Shown: positions 33,700 to 42,142 of the stretch, one piece after another
Numbering within the stretch: the stretch's first letter is position 1
Layout: each line of letters opens with the position of its first letter
Assembly (NCBI GenBank): GCA_009917695.1
Contig: JAACJG010000005.1
Location: 182,338 to 246,337, forward strand
Direction: 5' to 3'
DNA: 64,000 bases
DNA from: Candidatus Rifleibacterium amylolyticum
GTDB lineage: Bacteria > Muiribacteriota > Ozemobacteria > Ozemobacterales > Ozemobacteraceae
The notes under the pieces: model-generated
Database searches by the model: none
What the model saw: the letters and a program-made list of their open reading frames with translations, nothing else
What the model was told of the DNA's origin: nothing
Made by a program: the position numbers and the translations under genes

Positions 33700-36660
33700 T
33701 CACTGCTGCTGACTGGATGAGACATTACTCAGAAAGGCCCCGGCATTGCTGAGATAGGTGCTGGCATTGTTCACCAGCGTTGAAAGAGCCTGTAACTCAT
33801 CACTGATATCTGCAATATCAACTTTTTCATAAGCTGCCAAGCCCTCTGCGGTCATTCTGCCGCCGGGATGAGCAGCAGTATACAGCTCGGCAACCCTTGC
33901 CCTTTCCTTGTTAACAACCGAATCCCATTTGGTGGTGAAATCTGCTTCCATGCCAACACTGACTTTCTCTGCAAAAGCCTTCTGATGCAGAATAGCCATA
34001 AGCCTGACCAGGCTGCCAAGAGACTGTTCGAGCATACTGGGAAGTTCCACCAGAAGATCTGCGGTCTTCGAAGCATTTTCCAGCTCAGGCACGACTGCCT
34101 CAAGACCAGCCAGCAAAGGTGTCACATCGCCGGCGGCTATTAGTTTTTCGGTATCGCGTAATTTTTCTGTCATGGCTTCATGCGTCTTCAGCACACGATT
34201 TCGCCCGGCATAGAGCGAATCCTTGAGTTCAGAAATACCTGCCAGTTGCTCATGTCTTGGATTTGCACGGACAAGCTCGTTTTCCGCCTGTTCAATTGCT
34301 TCGACCCGATTCAGAATGTCTTTTTCAAGACTGGTCAGAGCCGCAACCGGCTTTTCGAAAACGGCAAGAATGTCAGCAAGTTTTTTAAATCGACCCTGCT
34401 CTGCAGTTATGTCATCTTTTTTCGGAAGATCGTTGCGAGCGCGGGGTATTGCCGATGGCAACTTTGCAGCAAAAGAGCAACTGCGGGCGAGATCTTCGCG
34501 CAACGCAGCAAGAGCGCCAAGCTCTGCCTTGAGACTTTCGGGATCGACGCGACCGGTATAAGGGTGAATCTGATCTGATGGCGCCTGCTTGACGGCATTC
34601 ACTACCGCGACAAGCCGCTGACTGTGTTCGCCGACAACCTTCTGTGTCTTTTCAAACGCGGCAAAAGCCTGAACCAGATTGCTCACAAGCTCTGAAGCTT
34701 CACTCACTTCTTCCTGCATACGGGCAAGTTTTTTCTGAGCGGCAAGCGCCTGCTCTGAATCTCTGGCAACTGCTGCCAGAACTTTGTCAGCCTCTTCCAG
34801 AGTTGGATTGATCTCTTCCGCTATCGTCCGGCCCTGTTCCATTGCCGGCTTCACCCGCACCAGAGCGGATTCGATGGCTACAGCTTTTGCCGCCTGCTCG
34901 GATCGGTAACGCAAATACATTTTGCCTGAAACTGCCGCACCTGAAGCCAACAGCACCAGCACTACAATGGCGCCAGCAAGCTGCCCGACAGTCCAGCCCG
35001 GCGCCGAGCCTTCCGCTGCTGACATTGAGGCAACAAAACGACGTGCCGGAGCAGATGGCCTGACGCGACCGCCTGGCGGACCTCCGATCATGCCGATTAT
35101 CTGGTCGGCAAATTCCGGCTCAGATCCCGAAGCTGTCCCTTCCTCACCATTCTCGTCTTTAACATTGAAACCCGCTTTGATAAGAGCGTTTATTGCTGTG
35201 TGGGCATTTTTTCTTACCACCGGAAAAACCGCCCGTGTCATTCTCTGCAAAATCGGAAAATATTCCGGGCGCTGCAGCTCAGCCAGCACATATACAGCTG
35301 TACGCTGATAATACTCTTCAGGGTGCTCGACCAGACTCAGAATCGAAGCCTTGATGTCGATGCCGTCAGCGGCACGCAAAGCCAATATGGAATTACCGCG
35401 AACCCGGTTATGCGGATCATCAAGAAATGGAATCAGATAATTCAAACTTTCGGGGTCGCCCAGCATTCCGATTGCCTCAACCGCATTGGCCCGGCAACGG
35501 TTATCCTGGCTGGCAAGCCCTTCAAGCAAGCTGGGAACGGCTCTTACATCATAGAGACGGCCAAGCAGAATGTATATCTTGCCGACGACCATCGGATCTG
35601 ATTCCTGCCCAAGAAACTCTACAAGCGGCTCAACCGCCTTCTCTCCAAGGTGTACACTCTCTTTTTCGATTTCTTCAAGCCGTTGCCGTGGATCAGCAAT
35701 GACAAAAGCCTGTTTGAGCCGATAATAGATATCCTGAACCGGGTCGGGGTGGCCTGCAACCTCTGCCAGTAAAGAATCAGCATCGAGTCCATGGCTCTGC
35801 TCCGCATCGGCAGGAGACTCAGCTACGGGCTCTGAATGTCGAATATTTTCGACAAGTTCGACAGCGCGCGCGATCCCCTTATCGGCGAGCAGGCGCAAGG
35901 TCTGTTCTGAGCGGGAACGCAATTCTTCATGCGGACTATCAAGAAAAGGCGCGACCAGAGCGGCGCTAGCGTCAGATTCAAAACAACGCAGCACATAAAT
36001 GGCAGATGCCTGGAAGGCGACCTTACCAGATGAGATCATGGCCTGCAACAGACGAAAACTGGTAAAAGGCTCGATACTTTTGAGGCTGCGGGCGGCATTG
36101 GCGCGCACACGATTGTCCGGGTCTTCGAGCAAAGGAAAAATGTAGGCAAACAGCTTGAGATTACCGATCAACTCAAGCGCTTCAATCGTGTTGGCGCGCA
36201 CCCGCGCATCTCGATGCGCAAGGCAGGGAATAAGGAAACGGCATTCTGCAACGCTGCCAAAGGTGCCAATAGCGATTACCAGCGTTGCAATAACGTGGGG
36301 GTTTTGCTCTGTCTTCAGCAATGATAAAAGACATCCGAGGGTGTCAGAACGATTCTGACCAATAAGAGCTTTTAACAGCTGACACTTCTCTTCATCGCTG
36401 AAACTCTGAAAAGTTTCTTCGTCGAGTTTTTCTGGAATCAGCTTGAGAAGAGGATCATCTGACCTGATTCGGCGCATGCTCTTAACCATGGCAAGCGCTT
36501 TTCTGGCATAAAAACGAATTTCAAGACTTTCGTCGATTTCGGCCAGCTGCTGCAATGCGATCACCGCTTCGCGGTCAGCAGTGCGCGCCAGAGCACCTAC
36601 AGCCTTCTTGCGGTCTTCTTCATGCGGCGATTTGAGAAAGGCTTCTACCAGAGAATCCAT
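33700..36660 (-). CDS. HEAT-repeat, single-span, coiled-coil protein (paralogue A)
   Basis: A 986-residue paralogue of the next gene with the same plan: N-terminal HEAT repeats (CLAHRDARVRANTIEALELIG; LLEDPDNRVRANAARSL; FLDDPHNRVRGNSILAL), one span near residues 556-580 (LAGAIVVLVLLASGAAVSG) and a long C-terminal coiled-coil region. The HEAT halves are close to identical in places, while the tails diverge more, which points to a duplication followed by tail specialisation. It is probably the first gene of a two-gene unit. Confidence 0.85.
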   Translation of the reverse strand: MDSLVEAFLKSPHEEDRKKAVGALARTADREAVIALQQLAEIDESLEIRFYARKALAMVKSMRRIRSDDPLLKLIPEKLDEETFQSFSDEEKCQLLKALIGQNRSDTLGCLLSLLKTEQNPHVIATLVIAIGTFGSVAECRFLIPCLAHRDARVRANTIEALELIGNLKLFAYIFPLLEDPDNRVRANAARSLKSIEPFTSFRLLQAMISSGKVAFQASAIYVLRCFESDASAALVAPFLDSPHEELRSRSEQTLRLLADKGIARAVELVENIRHSEPVAESPADAEQSHGLDADSLLAEVAGHPDPVQDIYYRLKQAFVIADPRQRLEEIEKESVHLGEKAVEPLVEFLGQESDPMVVGKIYILLGRLYDVRAVPSLLEGLASQDNRCRANAVEAIGMLGDPESLNYLIPFLDDPHNRVRGNSILALRAADGIDIKASILSLVEHPEEYYQRTAVYVLAELQRPEYFPILQRMTRAVFPVVRKNAHTAINALIKAGFNVKDENGEEGTASGSEPEFADQIIGMIGGPPGGRVRPSAPARRFVASMSAAEGSAPGWTVGQLAGAIVVLVLLASGAAVSGKMYLRYRSEQAAKAVAIESALVRVKPAMEQGRTIAEEINPTLEEADKVLAAVARDSEQALAAQKKLARMQEEVSEASELVSNLVQAFAAFEKTQKVVGEHSQRLVAVVNAVKQAPSDQIHPYTGRVDPESLKAELGALAALREDLARSCSFAAKLPSAIPRARNDLPKKDDITAEQGRFKKLADILAVFEKPVAALTSLEKDILNRVEAIEQAENELVRANPRHEQLAGISELKDSLYAGRNRVLKTHEAMTEKLRDTEKLIAAGDVTPLLAGLEAVVPELENASKTADLLVELPSMLEQSLGSLVRLMAILHQKAFAEKVSVGMEADFTTKWDSVVNKERARVAELYTAAHPGGRMTAEGLAAYEKVDIADISDELQALSTLVNNASTYLSNAGAFLSNVSSSQQQ

Positions 36661-36735
36661 CAGTACACCTCTTCACTTCAACAACCAATGCTTTGCACGA
36701 GTATATGATTGAATAACAAGTCAGTCAAGAAGATG

Positions 36736-36749
36736 TGTCAGCAATGACA
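36736..36749. promoter_or_regulatory. candidate operator dyad
   Basis: TGTCA-GCAA-TGACA is a perfect inverted repeat, followed five bases on by a further TGTCA (36755-36759). It lies between the divergent HEAT gene and PsiE-like gene, about 40 bp before a good promoter. The regulator is unknown. Confidence 0.35.
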
Positions 36750-36787
36750 ACAATTGTCAATCTTTTGCTGTCGATAAAAACTACTGT

Positions 36788-36816
36788 TTGACAAACGCCC
36801 TCCGAGCCGTTACATT
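36788..36816 (+). promoter_or_regulatory. sigma-70-type promoter of the PsiE-like gene
   Basis: TTGACA (36788-36793) and TACATT (36811-36816) are separated by 17 bp. Transcription would begin near 36823, giving a leader of about 50 nt. Confidence 0.7.
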
Positions 36817-36874
36817 TTTTACATTAAACATAGACAAAGGAATCGGGCACTCTAACTGTATGGAAGGGAATAAA

Positions 36875-37273
36875 ATGCCAAGAGTTGCCAAAGTGTCAGA
36901 TATTCTGCGCCGTGTCACCCTCTGGTCAGAGCGGGTTCTTGCAATTTCGATTCTTATGGGTATGGCGGTGTTTTTTTATGCATCGCTGCGAATGGTAGGA
37001 ACAGAAGACTGGGCGCAGGTCGATTCGCTTTACGACCTTATCAATCGTATACTTCTGCTGGTAATCTGCCTGGAGCTCATCCGAACACTGCTGACGCATG
37101 AACTGGAGGCCGTGCTCGAACTACTCGCATTCGTTGTCGCCCGCAAGACAATGAAACCTGATCTTACCGTTACCGACATTCTATTGTGCTCGATATCTTT
37201 CGTGATTCTGCTCGCCGCAAGAAAATTCCTCAGCCGCAAAGAGAATCAGTCCGAGATAGCTGAAGACAGGTAA
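36875..37273 (+). CDS. PsiE-like small membrane protein
   Basis: The protein is 132 residues from the ATG at 36875, with GAAGGGA upstream; earlier in-frame ATGs lie in or next to the promoter. It has four hydrophobic stretches (ILAISILMGMAVFFYASL; INRILLLVICLELIRTLL; VLELLAFVVAR; ILLCSISFVILLAARKFL). The pattern, and the HELEAVLELLAFVVARK region in particular, fits the phosphate-starvation-inducible PsiE family. The function of PsiE is not known. It probably has its own promoter. Confidence 0.65.
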   Translation: MPRVAKVSDILRRVTLWSERVLAISILMGMAVFFYASLRMVGTEDWAQVDSLYDLINRILLLVICLELIRTLLTHELEAVLELLAFVVARKTMKPDLTVTDILLCSISFVILLAARKFLSRKENQSEIAEDR

Positions 37274-37384
37274 GCCACCCAGAATAGCAGAATCATCAGA
37301 ACTGGGGCGCATTCACACAGCCTGCGCTGTAACGGCTATTCGACTGGCTTTTTGAACTGATTGCCTGAGAACTGGCCGGCAGAG

Positions 37385-37546
37385 TCAGCCGGTTTTGCGA
37401 ACCAGAACCCAGGTGGTGCCGTGACTGCCGGCGCGGCCGCAGGGCAGAAAAACTGTGCCCTTGGCGTAGGTTTTGGTGGCTTCGGGGTGCTCTTTGCACT
37501 TGTAAATGCCCGCGATAACGACTCTGGTTCCGGTTTTGCCTTCCAT
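37385..37546 (-). CDS. small Cys/His-containing protein (53 residues)
   Basis: The ATG at 37546 is preceded by a near-perfect AAGGAGAT at about 8 nt spacing, and a TGA ends the frame at 37385. The product reads MEGKTGTRVVIAGIYKCK..., then EHPEATKTYAKGTVFLPCGR, then AGSHGTTWVLVRKTG. A Cys-x-x-x-His pair, a later Cys and a His resemble a small zinc-binding unit with a GxYxCxxH...GxxxPPC...TW outline seen in small YjzC-like proteins. Longer frames overlapping it on both strands lack a ribosome site and look like shadows. The function is unknown. Confidence 0.65.
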   Translation of the reverse strand: MEGKTGTRVVIAGIYKCKEHPEATKTYAKGTVFLPCGRAGSHGTTWVLVRKTG

Positions 37547-37700
37547 GTTGATCTCCTTGTGATCTGCGACTTAAGTGGTATTTTTCTGATGCCGGGTTGC
37601 CAGGGGGCACAATTCCAGAACCGGAAAAGTATCTACACCTCAAGTATAACACAAAAACATACAGTGCAACTGCAACAGTAAAAGCAGCGCAGAACAGGGT

Positions 37701-38660
37701 TTATCGAGCCGCCTTGAATTCTTCGGGAATTTCTTTCTGAGATCGCGTCAGGCGTTGTTTGAGATTTTCTTTGCCAACATAGAATTTTTTCTTGCCGGTA
37801 TGCTGGGAAGCCTGACGGCGCAGCCTTTCTACGCGGTCGACAGTCGGAGGGTGCGAACGAAAGTAGCTGCCGGCAGCACTTTTAACCGCAATCTTCAACT
37901 CGGCAACCGGATCAGAAGCTTTTTCAGGCTTACTTTCACCGCCGTAAGCCATGCCAAGTCGCTGCATGACCATTTCGGCAGCAGATGGGTCATAACCGGC
38001 ATCGACGGCGAACTTGAGACCACGCGCATCGGCTTCGAACTCCTGAAACTGGCGGTAACCGCCCTGAATTATGCGACTGGCATAACGCATGGCCATGCCG
38101 GCCAGCCAGCGATCATTGCCAAGAACCGAGCCGGCGATCTTTTCAGCTGCCATCTCGGCCTGAAACGACTCGATGCAGTGACGGGCATCCACGTGTGTTA
38201 TTTCATGGCCAAGAATAGATGCAAGCTCAGCTTCTGACTCGACAAAATCAACAAGTCCCTTGAACACAAATATCTGCCCACCCGGCAGAGCAAAGGCATT
38301 TACCATCCCGGAATCGATAAGGTGAAACTCATAGTTTATCTCTTTACGGCTGATAGAGCCAAGAAGCGAGCGCCCCAGCCTCTTTACATAAAGTTCAATT
38401 GCTTTTAATTCCTCTGAATCTGAACTACTGACACTGCCAAAAGACATGTATCCGGCCAGACGGTTACCCAGCTCCATCTCTTCGGCAGGTGATACTCTCG
38501 TCGCCATCATGGCCGGCTTCAAAGCAGTTCTCTGAGCGTCGCCAACCAGTTCCATGACGCCCGTCAACCCGACCTTCTCTTCCGGGTCGCCCTGCATGAC
38601 GATTATGCCGCCGACAATGAGCATCAGCATTACGACGATCAGCGAATAAACCGGCTTCAT
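37701..38660 (-). CDS. M48 family metalloprotease
   Basis: The protein is 319 residues with an N-terminal hydrophobic anchor or signal (residues 5-22). The zinc motif GHEITH (H152, E153, H156) and the third-ligand motif EFEAD (E207) are intact, followed by a short helical tail. M48 peptidases at the envelope (for example BepA) take part in outer-membrane protein quality control. This is a close structural analogue by motif, but the role is inferred. The ATG overlaps the stop of the DUF2339 gene by 4 bp, so the two are co-translated. Confidence 0.93.
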   Translation of the reverse strand: MKPVYSLIVVMLMLIVGGIIVMQGDPEEKVGLTGVMELVGDAQRTALKPAMMATRVSPAEEMELGNRLAGYMSFGSVSSSDSEELKAIELYVKRLGRSLLGSISRKEINYEFHLIDSGMVNAFALPGGQIFVFKGLVDFVESEAELASILGHEITHVDARHCIESFQAEMAAEKIAGSVLGNDRWLAGMAMRYASRIIQGGYRQFQEFEADARGLKFAVDAGYDPSAAEMVMQRLGMAYGGESKPEKASDPVAELKIAVKSAAGSYFRSHPPTVDRVERLRRQASQHTGKKKFYVGKENLKQRLTRSQKEIPEEFKAAR

Positions 38661-41182
38661 TTGAGCAGCTCCTCAATTTTGTCCTTATATCTGGTGTAGG
38701 CCCAGGAAATTGCGATCATCGTAGCACCCAGAGCCATGAAGGCAAGTATGCGCAGCGGCGCTTCGAGCTCACGCGCATCATAGAGAAATACTTTGACGAT
38801 ACAGAGCAAAACCAGTCCAAGCCCGGAAAACCTCAACAACCTGTCTTTGCAGGCAAATCCGGCCGCCAGCAGTCCCATGCCCAGCAGTGACCAGGCCAGC
38901 GTCAAATACCCGCCGGAAACCTGCACATAAAGCAAAAAGGCAAGACCGATAGAACCGGCCAGGGAAAACGCGTGCGGACGAATTGAATCCATGCCGGCAA
39001 GCAGAGAGTTGGGCTCAGGCATGTCATCCCGTCCTGACAGCCAGCGACAGGCGTACAGACAGGCGACCGTAACGATACCGATTGTCCATGGACTTGCCAG
39101 CACGGGATTGATACTGTCACAACGCCAGTCATTTGCAAGACCGTAACCAATGCCAATCAGCGCCAGATAAAGGCCCTGCCGTCTGAAATGCCAGTTTTTG
39201 AATTTCTGCCCCAGACCACTCATGATGACAGCCGCCACGGCCAGAGCAGGCGGCGTCAGGCCAGGTCCGAATTCGAATCTGAAAAGCACGCCAGCCAGTA
39301 CCACGGCAAAATATGAATAGGCCGGCGCAAACTGGCGGGTACCGCCGGTTGGCGAGGCTTCCCAGCTCAATTCAGTATCAGCGCGAAAATAAAGATGCAG
39401 CATCATGAAAATTACCGGAACGACAGTCAGCACACGATGCGAGATACCGCCAGAGGTTCCGGCAATATCAAGATTAGCGATAAAAACCCTGAAAAAAGCC
39501 AGAGTTACGATGAGATGCCCGATGAATCGCATCAGCTGCCAGGGCAGTCGATAAGCAATTTCGATGAGAATAAGACCGGTTACCGCCCAGCCGATAACGA
39601 CAACCGGGGCAGGCAAAAGATACCAGATCCCATAACACAGAGCGCCAGCGGCGATTACCAGACTGTCTTCGCAGGAGCCCATAAAGAAGCGGGATTTTTC
39701 GACGGCGGCCTCACCCGGATTGCTGCACCAGATACCGCGCGCCAGACCGATCAGAATATACTGCGTCATGATCAGGCCAGCCAGATAATATACCGGAGTT
39801 TCCTTGACCATCGGCCAGGTTAATAGAGATGCAATCAGGTAAGCAAAAAAGTTCATCGGAAAAAGAAAACGCGTAACTTCTTCGCTGGCCGGGTTGCGCC
39901 GCATAAAACTCATGCCGACCAGCTCATACGTAGTCCAGAGCACGGTCAGCAGAGACTGTGTGAACATCATGCGCTCGATCGGCCCCAGAGAAGGTGGCGG
40001 TGCGTTCCAGTGCAGGCGCGCCAGCATCGAACCGTAGGTCAGAATCAGGCCGGATGCAGCCAGCTGATGCCATTCGAAATACCATGAAATGCCGAGCATA
40101 CCGATGGCCATGATGACGGCAGCGACTTCGCTGAATAGAGACACTTCTGCAACGAACAACGACGCAAAGGCAAAAATGAAAGCAAGGCCGGTTGCTATTT
40201 CCGATCGATACCGCAGCGAATGTATGATCATGCCAGCCGCCACCAGTATCAGCAAGCTCATTCCTGCCACTGGCGATTCAATAACCTTTGTAGCTGTGAC
40301 TCCGTGCGCTGCGAACGCCGTCAGATAAAGACAGGCCCAACCGCCACCGATAAGGCCGATCGACATGAGATTGCCGCCATTACGGTATTCGAGAAAAACA
40401 CCCCAGGCCAGCAGAAGAACAGAAAAAACGGCGCCAGATGCAAGCTTGGCCCATGGCCCGAGAGAAGCAAAGCTGTAGTTGAGAAATAACGCAAGGCCAA
40501 TGACCAGCAAAAACGCGCCGGCCTTGTTCATCAGATTGCCGCCGATCAGCGACTCAAAATCCATGCTGCTCCAGTCGGCAGCTGGCGGTATATTCGCGCG
40601 CTCCGGCCGAAAATTTGCTGAATCTCGCGAAACACGCGCCTGAGACACCGGGCGTATGGGAGAAACTACAGGCTCATGCGCTAATCGCTCAAAAAATGCG
40701 TTCGCCTGCTGCTGATCATCCGGCATAAAGCCTTCCGGGATCTCCTGATCGTCAGCAAAGTCCTGATCGCCAGATAAAACCGCTGGAGCTGAAATCAGAC
40801 CGGCTGAGGCAGATAGATCAACCGACGGCGGATAAGCCTCTGCTGATGGCAGATGCGCTGCTGCAACAGTCTGCCCTGGTGAGGTTCCAGTTTGCATGCC
40901 ATAACCGCCTGAACTGGTTACCTCTTCCCGGGCCGGACGATATGGCTGAGAAGCAGCATCAGGATGAGGCGGACGCGTCTCAGCTGTTGCCCGGCCGGCG
41001 CTTTCCTGACGACGGAGCGCTGACTGCAGCCTGACGATACGCTCCTGCATGGCTTCAAGCTCGGTTTCATGATACTGAGTCTGCTTTTTCAGACTGTAAA
41101 TGCTGCTGATTGTCCATACCAGAAAAACCAAAGGCGCAACAACAACGCCACCAATTATCGATACAATTATCAGTTCGCCCAT
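38657..41182 (-). CDS. DUF2339 polytopic membrane protein
   Basis: The protein is 841 residues from the ATG at 41182 (GAGGGG upstream). It begins with one span (GELIIVSIIGGVVVAPLVFLVW), then a coiled-coil segment, then a disordered Pro/Ala/Ser region up to about residue 180. The rest is a run of about 25 hydrophobic segments, typical of DUF2339 proteins of unknown function. The start of the membrane part carries MNKAGAFLLVIGLALFLNY. It is paired with the M48 protease by a stop/start overlap, so the two may act on the same envelope process. Confidence 0.85.
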   Translation of the reverse strand: MGELIIVSIIGGVVVAPLVFLVWTISSIYSLKKQTQYHETELEAMQERIVRLQSALRRQESAGRATAETRPPHPDAASQPYRPAREEVTSSGGYGMQTGTSPGQTVAAAHLPSAEAYPPSVDLSASAGLISAPAVLSGDQDFADDQEIPEGFMPDDQQQANAFFERLAHEPVVSPIRPVSQARVSRDSANFRPERANIPPAADWSSMDFESLIGGNLMNKAGAFLLVIGLALFLNYSFASLGPWAKLASGAVFSVLLLAWGVFLEYRNGGNLMSIGLIGGGWACLYLTAFAAHGVTATKVIESPVAGMSLLILVAAGMIIHSLRYRSEIATGLAFIFAFASLFVAEVSLFSEVAAVIMAIGMLGISWYFEWHQLAASGLILTYGSMLARLHWNAPPPSLGPIERMMFTQSLLTVLWTTYELVGMSFMRRNPASEEVTRFLFPMNFFAYLIASLLTWPMVKETPVYYLAGLIMTQYILIGLARGIWCSNPGEAAVEKSRFFMGSCEDSLVIAAGALCYGIWYLLPAPVVVIGWAVTGLILIEIAYRLPWQLMRFIGHLIVTLAFFRVFIANLDIAGTSGGISHRVLTVVPVIFMMLHLYFRADTELSWEASPTGGTRQFAPAYSYFAVVLAGVLFRFEFGPGLTPPALAVAAVIMSGLGQKFKNWHFRRQGLYLALIGIGYGLANDWRCDSINPVLASPWTIGIVTVACLYACRWLSGRDDMPEPNSLLAGMDSIRPHAFSLAGSIGLAFLLYVQVSGGYLTLAWSLLGMGLLAAGFACKDRLLRFSGLGLVLLCIVKVFLYDARELEAPLRILAFMALGATMIAISWAYTRYKDKIEELLK

Positions 41183-41297
41183 GCTGACCCCTCGATCCAA
41201 CCATATACGCGACAAGGCCATTTTACCCTGCTGCAATCTCATTATATTATGCAAAATTGCGGTGAACGCAACTCTTTTGCCCAGACAAAATCAAATA

Positions 41298-41326
41298 ATT
41301 GAAATTTTGCCAAAAAGTTGTTAGGC
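41298..41326 (+). promoter_or_regulatory. possible promoter of the TerB-like gene
   Basis: TTGAAA (41298-41303) and TAGGCT (41321-41326) are 17 bp apart. The -10 is weak. Confidence 0.35.
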
Positions 41327-41363
41327 TGGTTTCGACAGAAACCAATTTTCGGGAGGCCCACGG

Positions 41364-41750
41364 ATGTTTTTGAAAGATCTCAACGAAAACCAGCAGAAGC
41401 TTTTTCTTGGACTGGCCAAAGACCTGATTGAAGCCGACAAACGCATCACCGACCATGAAATCGCCATGATTTCGGCTCTGAGCGGGGAAATGGGCCAGCC
41501 CGAAATGATCTGCAACGCATCAGACGAGGTATTGCAGGCATTTTTTCCTGACAAAATTTCTCGTGTGGCAGTAATGCTCGAACTTATCGGCCTTTCTGCC
41601 TGTGACGGTGATTTTTCTGTCGAAGAAGACCAGGTAATCAACCGTCTCAAAAAAGTCTTTGGCATGACCGACGACAACGTTCAGGCTTACCGGAACTGGG
41701 TCAAAAAGCTCTACACAACCTACGGCGAAGCCGCCGAACTTTTCAAGTAA
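41364..41750 (+). CDS. TerB-like protein
   Basis: A 128-residue all-helical soluble protein. It contains the acidic-residue pattern of TerB-like domains (DLIEADKRITDHEIAMI; LIGLSACDGDFSVEEDQVINRLKK). TerB domains are often metal-binding and occur in stress loci. No Ter operon is nearby. It is probably a single gene with the terminator just downstream. Confidence 0.6.
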   Translation: MFLKDLNENQQKLFLGLAKDLIEADKRITDHEIAMISALSGEMGQPEMICNASDEVLQAFFPDKISRVAVMLELIGLSACDGDFSVEEDQVINRLKKVFGMTDDNVQAYRNWVKKLYTTYGEAAELFK

Positions 41751-41772
41751 GCTCTAACAACGCACAATAGCG

Positions 41773-41809
41773 CGGGCGCCAGGGTTAAAACCATGGCGCC
41801 CGTTGTTTT
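41773..41809 (+). terminator. rho-independent terminator
   Basis: CGGGCGCCA (41773-41781) pairs with TGGCGCCCG (41794-41802) and is followed by TTGTTTT. Confidence 0.85.
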
Positions 41810-42030
41810 CGCGACAAATTGTTACCTGTTATCAGCTTTTTCACATGATTCGCCAAATTATGCACGGCGGCAACAGATTCAGAATCGACAAAACAGCGCC
41901 TAATAATTGATGCGTGCGATCAGAAAACCTCAACCCGTGCACAAACACTGCCCGACTCTACCGGCAGTTAGAGTTCCAGATTGGCTGAGGAATTGCGTCT
42001 GTAGCGTTACAAAATTTACACAGGCAAAAT

Positions 42031-42060
42031 TTGTAAAAATCTCTCAGAAAGTGCTATAAA
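42031..42060 (+). promoter_or_regulatory. candidate promoter of the alpha-amylase gene
   Basis: TTGTAA (42031-42036) and TATAAA (42055-42060) are 18 bp apart. The leader would be about 75 nt. Confidence 0.5.
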
Positions 42061-42062
42061 TC

Positions 42063-42081
42063 CCTGTCACAATCTGACAGG
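42063..42081. promoter_or_regulatory. candidate operator dyad at the amylase start site
   Basis: CCTGTCA-caatc-TGACAGG is a perfect 7-bp inverted repeat. It begins just after the -10 element and would overlap the transcription start, the usual place for a repressor. The TGTCA/TGACA half-site also occurs in the dyad at 36736. Confidence 0.45.
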
Positions 42082-42142
42082 CTCTGATTTTACCGGAGTC
42101 TGGCGGTCACAGCATTAGAATGCATGATTTGGGAGTAAGATA

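Larger units (their letters stand above)
41751..42142. other. 392-bp intergenic region
   Basis: No gene is seen. It holds the terminator of the TerB-like gene (41773-41809) and the promoter and dyad before the amylase gene (42031-42081). The remainder shows nothing I can interpret. Confidence 0.6.

Noticed and set aside
37296..37652. 118-residue reverse frame in the PsiE/M48 gap
   Set aside because: It is in a different frame from the 53-residue gene with the AAGGAGAT site, and its sequence is Arg/Ser/Gln-rich shadow-like.
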